From contig NZ_VDRC01000002.1 of NCBI RefSeq assembly GCF_007667425.1, positions 124,001-188,000 on the forward strand: DNA of 64,000 nt, written 5' to 3'. The notes under the pieces were generated by a model. It was not told where the DNA came from, ran no database searches, and saw only the letters and a program-made list of their open reading frames with translations. Positions 58,013 to 64,000 of this stretch are shown piece by piece. Both the position numbers and the translations under genes were made by a program. This DNA is from Microbacterium sp. 1.5R. Its GTDB lineage: Bacteria > Actinomycetota > Actinomycetes > Actinomycetales > Microbacteriaceae. The stretch's first letter is position 1. Each line of letters begins with the position of its first letter.

Positions 58013-58204
58013 TCCTCCCGCGGGTCGTTGAGCGAGGAGCGCAGCGACGAGACGAAACGGGGTGAGGTGTGCGGGGGTGGTCGCCGCGTTTCGTCTCGCT
58101 GCGCTCGCTCAACGACCCGGGTGGGGGACCGCTCGCCCAGTGACCCGGGTGGGCTTCCTCCCGCGGGTCGTTGAGCGAGGAGCGCAGCGACGAGACGAAA
58201 CGGG
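58013..58204. repeat. REP-like repeat cluster (three copies)
   Basis: Copies: direct 49-bp exact repeats at 58013-58061 and 58156-58204 and an inverted 33-bp version at 58087-58119. The inverted copy lacks two 3-base pieces found in the others. Core GGGTCGTTGAGCGAG pairs with CTCGCTCAACGACCC, so RNA from either strand folds strongly. The last copy ends one base before the TGA of the next gene. Family member also at 5726-5788. Confidence 0.85.
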
Positions 58205-59110
58205 TCAGCCTTCCGACGCCATCAGGTCCTGGATGACGCCGACCGCAGCCAGCTGCCCGGCGGTCGCGGCCATCATCACGGCTGCCATCGGCCCGGGCAG
58301 TGATGCGCGGTGCGCGAGGTCGCCCGCGGCGAAGATCCCGGGCACGGACGTCCGCCCGAAGTCGTCGATCCCGATCGCGCCGGACTCCAGCATGTCGAGT
58401 CCGAGCTGCGGGATGAACGACGCGCGCTGGCGCATCGCGCCTGAGGCGACGAAGATCCCGGCGACCTCGTGTGCGGCATCCGTGGTGTTCACGACGACTC
58501 CGTCGCCTGCTCGGCCCACGGAGTCGACGGGCGTGCGACTCACCCGCACCCCGCGCCCCTCGAGCGCCGCGACCTCCCCGTCCGTGTACGACTCGCCCAC
58601 GGGCACGACGGTGATGTCGCCCACGAAGCGTCCGAGCATGGCGATGAGGTGCTCGGCTCTCGCGGCGGCCCCGAGCACGACGATCGGCTTGCCTGCGTGC
58701 TCGTGTCCGTCGCAGAAGGGGCACGCGTAGGCACCCTGCCCCCACAGCTCGGCGAGTCCGTCGACCGGGGGCAGATCGTCGGCGACGCCCGTCGCGAGGA
58801 TCACAGCGCGGGCGGATGCCGAGGAGCCTCCGGGCAGCGACACGACGAAGTCGCCCGCGATTCCGGCGACGGCCTGCACGGCGATGTCGCGGATCTCGAC
58901 GTCGGGGTACTCGGCGAGCTGCGCGCGGGCCGTGGCGCGGAACTCGGCGGGCGGGGTGCCGTCGTTCGCGATGACGTTGTGCATGTGCTGCACGGTGCCG
59001 TTGCGGTACTGGCCGGAGTCGAGCAGCAGGGTCGACCGGTGCATCCGGCCCAGCGTCAGGGCCGCCTGGAGTCCGGCGGGGCCGCCGCCGATCACGATCG
59101 CGTCGTACAT
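58205..59110 (-). CDS. Thioredoxin-reductase-like FAD oxidoreductase with CPFC disulfide
   Basis: 301-residue flavoprotein. FAD motif VIGGGPAG is at residues 7-14, ATGVADDLP follows, the disulfide is C130-P-F-C133 in CPFCDGHEHAGKP, and a FAD site GIFAAGDLAH ends the protein. The second nucleotide loop reads LGAAARAEHL, not the GxGxxA of NADPH-using thioredoxin reductases. GliT/HlmI-like dithiol oxidases also use TrxR-like folds without that loop. ATG 59110 follows GAGAGGACACCC; the longer frame to 59158 overlaps the operator. Probably regulated by the divergent MerR protein. Confidence 0.8.
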   Translation of the reverse strand: MYDAIVIGGGPAGLQAALTLGRMHRSTLLLDSGQYRNGTVQHMHNVIANDGTPPAEFRATARAQLAEYPDVEIRDIAVQAVAGIAGDFVVSLPGGSSASARAVILATGVADDLPPVDGLAELWGQGAYACPFCDGHEHAGKPIVVLGAAARAEHLIAMLGRFVGDITVVPVGESYTDGEVAALEGRGVRVSRTPVDSVGRAGDGVVVNTTDAAHEVAGIFVASGAMRQRASFIPQLGLDMLESGAIGIDDFGRTSVPGIFAAGDLAHRASLPGPMAAVMMAATAGQLAAVGVIQDLMASEG

Positions 59111-59149
59111 GGGTGTCCTCTCGGGGGAGTTGCGTTCCCGACCAGTGTG

Positions 59150-59173
59150 TGACTTCATGTTGACATGAAGTCA
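59150..59173. promoter_or_regulatory. Palindromic operator overlapping the MerR start codon
   Basis: Perfect 10-bp arms TGACTTCATG (59150-59159) and CATGAAGTCA (59164-59173) with TTGA between. The MerR ATG (59165) lies in the right arm. Likely binding site for the MerR protein in the divergent control region. Confidence 0.7.
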
Positions 59174-59569
59174 AACGCCGAGCATCCGTGGTCCGTCGGC
59201 GACGTCGCCGAGCGTTTCGACCTGCCGACGAACGTGCTGCGGCACTGGGAGTCGGTCGGCCTCCTCGAGCCGGAGCGGGATGCCGCCGGTCGGCGCCGCT
59301 ACGGCGAGGACGAGGTCGTGCGGATCGCCGTGATCCAGCGGAGCAAGGCGGCGGGGATGACGCTCGAACAGATCGCCGTGCTGCTCGACGACAGCGCACG
59401 AGGACGCCACGAGGTCTTGGAGCAGCATCTCGCCGACCTCGACCGGCGCATGGAGGAGATGCGGCGCTCGCGGGAGATGACGCAGCACGCCATGCGGTGT
59501 CGCGCCCATGACATCGCGACCTGCCCGCGGTTCCGCGCGGGTGTCGACGACGTCCTGGCCCGCCTGTGA
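59165..59569 (+). CDS. MerR-family transcriptional regulator
   Basis: 134 residues: an N-terminal winged helix (WSVGDVAERFDLPTNVLRHW, GRRRYGEDEVVRI), a coiled-coil dimer helix (about 80-108), and a short end with C112, H115 and C120 in MRCRAHDIATCPRF. This Cys-His-Cys end resembles other actinobacterial MerR proteins beside oxidoreductases and could bind metal or sense redox. Divergent from the TrxR-like gene across 54 bases. The start codon sits inside its own operator, giving direct autocontrol. Confidence 0.87.
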   Translation: MKSNAEHPWSVGDVAERFDLPTNVLRHWESVGLLEPERDAAGRRRYGEDEVVRIAVIQRSKAAGMTLEQIAVLLDDSARGRHEVLEQHLADLDRRMEEMRRSREMTQHAMRCRAHDIATCPRFRAGVDDVLARL

Positions 59570-59670
59570 GGAACGCGACGTCCGTAGGGTCGCCGTCGTC
59601 TGTGCTCGGGGCATAGTCGCCACCCCGATGCCTGTGTCGATGTGACGCAGACGTCGTCGGAATCCGCATC

Positions 59671-59682
59671 TAGCGTGGAGGG
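59671..59682 (+). promoter_or_regulatory. Leaderless -10 element of the PPOX gene
   Basis: TAGCGT (59671-59676) stands six bases before ATG 59683; the six bases are GGAGGG, which could also serve as a ribosome site in a longer transcript. Confidence 0.5.
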
Positions 59683-60309
59683 ATGGACGTTCGAGAGTTC
59701 CGGCCCGTCGACCTCAGCGGCATGCGTGAAACCCTGGGGGACGTCGAACCGCCCACGGTGCAGAAGATCATCGACCACCTCGACGACAACTGCCTGGCGT
59801 TCCTCGCCCACTCGCCGTTCTGCTGTCTGTCGACGTCGGATGCCGCAGGCAACTGCGACTGCTCCCCGCGCGGTGACTATCCGGGCTTCGTGCGCGCGCT
59901 CGATCGGCAGACGCTCGTCATCCCGGATCGTCTCGGCAACAAGATCGCCGACTCGATGACGAACATCCTCGACAACGGACACGTCGGTCTGCTGTGCTTC
60001 GTCCCCGGCATGACCGAGACGCTGCGCGTCAACGGCACCGCGACGGTGACTGACGAGCCGGAGCTGCTCGCCATGCTGGAGCAGGACCACTCCGTCCCCG
60101 ACCTCGCCATCGTAATCCGCACGGAGCAGGTGTACCTGCACTGCGGACGCGCCCTGCTGCGGGCGGGTCTCTGGGACCCTGAGACGCAGGACCTCGCCGA
60201 GGAGGTACCGACGTCCGGGCAGATCTGGGCGAGCACCTCCGGCTACGACCCCTCGGTCGGAGACGCGATCGACGGCGCGATGGCCGGTGCGTACAAGGTG
60301 CTGTACTGA
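59683..60309 (+). CDS. PPOX-type flavoprotein (MSMEG_1061-like)
   Basis: 208-residue split-barrel FMN- or F420-type protein of the pyridoxamine-phosphate-oxidase superfamily. Conserved pieces are CLSTSDAAGNCDCSPRGDYPGFVR, LVIPDRLGNKIADS and the FVPGMTETLRVNGTATV barrel strand. It has four cysteines around residues 47-60. The reductase gene starts the very next base after its stop, so the two proteins are very probably partners. True pyridoxamine oxidation is not implied. Confidence 0.82.
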   Translation: MDVREFRPVDLSGMRETLGDVEPPTVQKIIDHLDDNCLAFLAHSPFCCLSTSDAAGNCDCSPRGDYPGFVRALDRQTLVIPDRLGNKIADSMTNILDNGHVGLLCFVPGMTETLRVNGTATVTDEPELLAMLEQDHSVPDLAIVIRTEQVYLHCGRALLRAGLWDPETQDLAEEVPTSGQIWASTSGYDPSVGDAIDGAMAGAYKVLY

Positions 60310-61254
60310 ATGCGCTCTCGCGAAGGGATGATGCCCCTCGTCGTCAGCGAGATCGTGCGGGAGACACCCTCGATCGTGAGCGTGCGCCTCGAAGCGCCGG
60401 ACGGTTCGCCGCTGCCGCCGTGGGTGCCGGGGTCGCACGTGGACGTGCAGTTGATCACGCGGCACGAACGTCAGTACTCGCTGTGCGGGGACCCCGCCGA
60501 TGTGACGGGCTACCGGATCGCCGTCCTGCGCGAGCCGTCGTCACGCGGCAGCTCGCATTACATCCATTCGTTTCTCCGCGTGGGGAGCCGGGTGTGGGTG
60601 CGACCGCCCCGCAACCTGTTCGCGCTCGCGGACGCATCGTCGTACCTGCTCGTCGCCGCGGGGATCGGGATCACGCCCATCCTCGCCATGGCGCGGCACC
60701 TCGCGGCCGAGGGTGCTGACTGGCGGATGGTGTACCTCGTGCGACGACCCGATGACGTCGCCTTCGCTGCGGATCTCGACGCGCTCGGCGACCGGATCAT
60801 CACGCACGTCAGCGGTGCGGACGGCCGGCTCGACCTCGCCCGCCTCGTCACCGACACCGCGCCGGGCACGGCCATCTACGCATGCGGCCCGCAGGGGTTC
60901 ATCGATGCGCTCAGCGCGCTCGACCATGAACTGCCCAGCGGCGGCAGTATTCATGTCGAGCGTTTCGAGCCCAAGCCGCGCGAGCACAGGCCGAACGAGG
61001 AGTTCACGGTCTTGTGCAGTCGATCGCGTATTACCGTGACCGTGCCGGCGCAGCGGTCCATGCTCGACGCCCTGAGAGACTCCGGGGTCGACGTGCGCGG
61101 TTCCTGCCTGCGCGGCATCTGCGGTTCGTGCGCGCTGAGCGTGCTCGACGGGATGCCTGAGCACCGCGATTCGCTCACCGTCGACGAGGATTCGTCGACG
61201 ATCTATCCGTGCGTCTCGCGGTCGGTGAGCCCGCAGCTCACCGTCGACGCGTGA
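60310..61254 (+). CDS. PDR/VanB-type NAD(P)H oxidoreductase with 2Fe-2S domain
   Basis: 314 residues, in order: flavin-binding barrel (RQYSLCGDP, R-x-Y-S type), NAD(P)-binding domain (LLVAAGIGITPILAM; ACGPQGFI) and a plant-type [2Fe-2S] domain with C266, C271, C274 and C301. This is the phthalate-dioxygenase-reductase layout, which passes electrons from NADH via flavin and Fe-S to a partner. No oxygenase lies nearby; the PPOX protein just upstream is the likely acceptor. No gap separates the genes. Confidence 0.88.
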   Translation: MRSREGMMPLVVSEIVRETPSIVSVRLEAPDGSPLPPWVPGSHVDVQLITRHERQYSLCGDPADVTGYRIAVLREPSSRGSSHYIHSFLRVGSRVWVRPPRNLFALADASSYLLVAAGIGITPILAMARHLAAEGADWRMVYLVRRPDDVAFAADLDALGDRIITHVSGADGRLDLARLVTDTAPGTAIYACGPQGFIDALSALDHELPSGGSIHVERFEPKPREHRPNEEFTVLCSRSRITVTVPAQRSMLDALRDSGVDVRGSCLRGICGSCALSVLDGMPEHRDSLTVDEDSSTIYPCVSRSVSPQLTVDA

Positions 61255-61312
61255 GTAGCCAGGCCGCTCACACACGGTGATCCTGTCCGGCCTACGCATA
61301 GGAACCCGCGCG

Positions 61313-61325
61313 TAAACTGGAAACC
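61313..61325 (+). promoter_or_regulatory. Leaderless -10 element of the tlpA gene
   Basis: TAAACT (61313-61318) stands seven bases before GTG 61326. Confidence 0.55.
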
Positions 61326-61976
61326 GTGCCTCTCGCCTCGACGGTCCGTCCGATCCGCAGCGGCCGCCCCTCCCGCATCCGGTCTTCTCGCCGTGCGGTC
61401 GGAGTCGCGCTCGCCGCGGTACTCGCCATCGGTCTGAGCGCCTGCGCTCCCGACGCGGTCAGCGATTCCTTCCTCAGTGGAGACAACACCGGCTATGTGG
61501 CCGCCGACGGCGCGATCGTCGAGATCCCCGTCGCCGAACGCGGCGAGCCGGTCTCGTTCGGAGGCGTCACCGAAGACGGCGAGGACTTCGACAGCGCCGA
61601 CATCGCCGGCAAGGTGACGGTCGTGAACTTCTGGTACGCGGGGTGCGCCCCGTGCCGGGTGGAGGCGGGGGATCTCGAGACCGTCTGGCAGGAGCAGGGC
61701 GGAGACGGGGTCGCATTCGTCGGCATCAACACCCGCGACCAGGCCGATACGGCCAAGGCGTTCTCGTCGGAGTTCGGTGTGACCTACCCGAGCCTGATCG
61801 ACGTCGACACCGCCGAAGCCAAGCTCGCCTTCGCCGAGGCGGTGCCGATCCAGGCCACCCCGACCACTCTCGTGCTCGACAAGGAGGGCCGGGTCGCCGC
61901 GAAGATCATCGGTCCCATCGACGGCACCTCCATCCTCTCGACGCTCGTCAAGGACGCGCTGGCGGAGGACTCGTGA
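61326..61976 (+). CDS. TlpA/ResA-type membrane-anchored disulfide reductase
   Basis: 216-residue extracytoplasmic thioredoxin-like lipoprotein (lipobox IGLSAC, C40) that keeps apocytochrome c cysteines reduced. The redox motif is C107-A-P-C110 in NFWYAGCAPCRVE, and cis-proline in IQATPTTLV. It receives electrons from CcdA, encoded next. GTG 61326 by leaderless promoter, the N-terminus being an Arg-rich signal peptide. Confidence 0.92.
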   Translation: MPLASTVRPIRSGRPSRIRSSRRAVGVALAAVLAIGLSACAPDAVSDSFLSGDNTGYVAADGAIVEIPVAERGEPVSFGGVTEDGEDFDSADIAGKVTVVNFWYAGCAPCRVEAGDLETVWQEQGGDGVAFVGINTRDQADTAKAFSSEFGVTYPSLIDVDTAEAKLAFAEAVPIQATPTTLVLDKEGRVAAKIIGPIDGTSILSTLVKDALAEDS

Positions 61977-61992
61977 CCTCGGCGGGTGCGCC

Positions 61993-62754
61993 GTGAGCCC
62001 CGAAGTCATCATCAACTCGGGCGCACTCTGGCTGGCGGTACCCGTGGCGATGCTCGCGGGGCTCATCTCCTTCCTGTCGCCGTGCGTCCTCCCGCTCGTG
62101 CCCGGCTACCTCGGCTTCCTCGGCGGCGCCGTATCGCCGCGGCCCGCGAGCGGCGCGCCGCAGACCGCCGTTCCGGGACGCGGGCGCCTCGTGCTGGGCG
62201 TGCTGCTGTTCATCCTCGGCTTCAGCGTCGTCTTCGTCGCGCTCACCGCACTCGGCGGGGCGGCGAACGTCTTCCTGATCCGCTGGGGCGACCTCGTGAC
62301 CCGGATCCTCGGTGGCGTCGTCATCCTCATGGGGCTCGTGTTCCTCGGTCTGTTCGGGTTCGCGCAGCGTGAGCTGCGCTTCCATGTCGACTCGAAGTAC
62401 GGCGTGATCGGCGCCCCGCTGCTCGGCATCGCTCTGGGCATCGGCTGGGCTCCCTGCCTCGGCCCCACGCTGACGGCGATCTTCGCGCTGTCTTTCAACG
62501 CCGGCGATCCGGTGCGCGCCGGCTTCCTCGGCCTCGCGTACTCGCTGGGCCTCGGCATTCCGTTCCTGCTCGTCGCCCTCGGTTTCGGCTGGGCGACGAA
62601 GACCATCGGGTTCCTCCGCCGCCATATCCGCGTCGTCAACGTCATCGGCGGTGTGCTGCTGATCCTGCTCGGCGTGCTGATGGTGACGGGACTGTGGACC
62701 GACATCATGTCCCGACTCCAGGCGGTGATGAGCAGTGTCCTCCTCCCGCTCTGA
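61993..62754 (+). CDS. ccdA: Cytochrome c biogenesis protein CcdA
   Basis: 253-residue membrane electron carrier that moves reducing power from cytoplasmic thioredoxin to TlpA/ResA. Six helices; the redox cysteines lie in LSPCVLPLVPGYLG and GWAPCLGPTLTAI. The start is GTG 61993, 17 bases after the tlpA stop. Second gene of the system II cluster. Confidence 0.93.
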   Translation: MSPEVIINSGALWLAVPVAMLAGLISFLSPCVLPLVPGYLGFLGGAVSPRPASGAPQTAVPGRGRLVLGVLLFILGFSVVFVALTALGGAANVFLIRWGDLVTRILGGVVILMGLVFLGLFGFAQRELRFHVDSKYGVIGAPLLGIALGIGWAPCLGPTLTAIFALSFNAGDPVRAGFLGLAYSLGLGIPFLLVALGFGWATKTIGFLRRHIRVVNVIGGVLLILLGVLMVTGLWTDIMSRLQAVMSSVLLPL

Positions 62755-62782
62755 TCAGAAGACGCCGCGACCGAAGGATTCC

Positions 62783-64000
62783 GTGAAGACCACGACTCGC
62801 GACACGAGCAGCGATCCGCTCCGCCCGTCCGACCACATCGACGGCGAGGAGGCGATCACGCAACCGCGCCTCGGGTTCGTGGGCTGGCTGCGGTGGGGCT
62901 GGCGTCAGCTGACGTCGATGCGCACGGCGCTCATCCTGCTGCTCGTGCTGGCGATCGCCGCGATCCCCGGCTCGATCTTCCCGCAGCGCATGGCCGACCC
63001 GAACGGCGTCACGCAGTGGCAGCGCGACAATCCCGACCTTTTCCCCGTCCTCGACGGGCTGAAGATGTTCGACGTGTACCTGTCGCCGTGGTTCTCGGCG
63101 ATCTACCTCCTGCTCTTCACGTCCCTGGTCGGCTGCGTGATCCCGCGCATCAGGCACCACGCCAAGGCGCTGCGTGCCCGGCCTCCCCGCACCCCGGCGC
63201 GACTGCAGCGGCTCGCCGACTTCCGCACGGTCGAGCGCACCTCGACGGATGCCGCGGCCGACGCATCCTCGTCCATCGACGTCGCGCAGAAGCAGCTCAA
63301 GGCCCTCGGATATCGCGTCGAGCGCTACGACGACAAGCGCTCGGCGTCGGTGTCGGCGGAGCGCGGGTACTGGCGCGAGACGGGCAACCTGCTGTTCCAT
63401 CTGGCGCTGGTGGGGGTGCTCATCACGGTCGGTGTGGGTGGCGGCTTCGCCTACACCGGTCAGCGAGTGCTCGTCGAAGGGGAGACCTTCGCGAACACCC
63501 TGCTCGACTATGACTCGATGAACCGCGGACGCTTCGTCAGCGACGACGCCCTCGCGCCGTATTCGATGCGCCTCGACTCCTTCGACGTCTCCTACCAGCC
63601 GTTCGGCGAGGCAGGCTCCGGTCAGGCCGGCGACTTCTCGGCCAATGTGACCGTGCTGGAGAACGGCGATGAGCGTTCCGGAGCCGTGAAGGTGAACGAG
63701 CCGCTCGGCGTCGCCGACGACAACGTCTTCCTGCTGGGCAACGGGTACGCACCGACCATCACGGTGCGCGACCCCGACGGTGACGTGGTGTTCACGAACA
63801 GCACGCCGTTCCTGCCGCAGGACAACAACATGACCTCGCTCGGCGTGATCAAGATCCCCGACGGCCTCGCCGAGCAGATCGGCCTGGTCGGCTTCTTCTA
63901 CCCGACCACGGCGGTGCTCGACACTGGCGCGTTCTTCTCGGCCTACCCCGACCTCACCAACCCGACGCTGACACTCGACGTCTACTCGGGCGATCTCGGC
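62783..64000 (+). CDS. resB: Cytochrome c biogenesis protein ResB, 3' end outside window
   Basis: System II heme-handling membrane protein. About 406 codons are in the window and the gene runs off the end. WLRWGWRQLTSMRTALILLL opens helix 1 (about residues 48-66), GSIFPQR is the family motif after it, then helix 2 (WFSAIYLLLFTSLVGCVI), helix 3 (LLFHLALVGVLITVGVGGG) and the large extracytoplasmic domain. GAAGG precedes GTG 62783; GTG 62735 is also in frame. resC should follow outside the window. Confidence 0.9.
   Translation, partial: MKTTTRDTSSDPLRPSDHIDGEEAITQPRLGFVGWLRWGWRQLTSMRTALILLLVLAIAAIPGSIFPQRMADPNGVTQWQRDNPDLFPVLDGLKMFDVYLSPWFSAIYLLLFTSLVGCVIPRIRHHAKALRARPPRTPARLQRLADFRTVERTSTDAAADASSSIDVAQKQLKALGYRVERYDDKRSASVSAERGYWRETGNLLFHLALVGVLITVGVGGGFAYTGQRVLVEGETFANTLLDYDSMNRGRFVSDDALAPYSMRLDSFDVSYQPFGEAGSGQAGDFSANVTVLENGDERSGAVKVNEPLGVADDNVFLLGNGYAPTITVRDPDGDVVFTNSTPFLPQDNNMTSLGVIKIPDGLAEQIGLVGFFYPTTAVLDTGAFFSAYPDLTNPTLTLDVYSGDLG

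Noticed and set aside
62735..62782. Earlier GTG start for resB overlapping ccdA
   Set aside because: In frame and possible, but lacks a ribosome site; GTG 62783 follows GAAGG. Not fully excluded.

Overview
The window is a 64 kb piece of an actinobacterial chromosome, most likely a Microbacteriaceae member close to Microbacterium. This rests on the very high G+C content, frequent GTG starts, dense leaderless promoters (TANNNT 6-7 bases before the start codon), a 32-codon bS22 ribosomal protein gene next to a short helix-turn-helix gene, a TreXYZ operon, and a system II cytochrome c maturation cluster. I see no tRNA, rRNA, insertion sequence, prophage or CRISPR array.

Layout. 1-1395: the end of a LivG/LivF amino-acid importer. 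1533-5723: a 1396-residue secreted sugar-dehydrogenase-like protein. 5844-10898: a short-chain dehydrogenase with a divergent XRE regulator, a membrane export protein, a NarL-type two-component system and a GNAT protein. 10905-17495: a coupled minus-strand operon (small unknown protein, glgX/treX, treY, treZ) that turns glycogen or maltodextrin into trehalose. 17684-27422: threonine synthase, a thioredoxin-like protein, a FUSC protein, an M20 peptidase, an MFS exporter, a siderophore-interacting flavoprotein beside a broken VOC gene, an AlkA glycosylase, and a receiver-less winged-helix regulator preceded by a strong promoter and a Cys/Met-rich leaderless small ORF.

27477-38306 holds DNA repair and nucleotide genes: sbcD-sbcC, a nucleosidase, nadE, and a TM0106-type RecB nuclease-helicase coupled to a GNAT gene. 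38446-46946 holds upp, tadA, a CDF transporter, proC, a TrkA/TrkH potassium system, an ArsR regulator, a cyclase-family protein, the HTH/bS22 pair and a coupled rhodanese-glutaredoxin-Dabb run. 47084-53839 has two complete ABC importers, one for polar amino acids and one with a polyamine/iron-type ATPase. 54081-57979 has a TauE/SafE permease, aspS, a small membrane protein and a histidine phosphatase.

The right end (58205-64000) has a thioredoxin-reductase-like flavoprotein with a divergent MerR gene and a palindromic operator, a PPOX flavoprotein abutting a PDR/VanB reductase, and tlpA-ccdA-resB for cytochrome c maturation. Compared with the order remembered from other actinobacteria (phosphatase-tlpA-ccdA-resB), the 58205-61254 redox block looks inserted, with a cluster of REP-like palindromes at its left edge.

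The most interesting non-coding signals are the sulfur-amino-acid-rich leader ORF (26936-27037), two nested double inverted repeats at operon ends (49511-49603 and 54949-55030), and a REP-like family (5726-5788 and 58013-58204).
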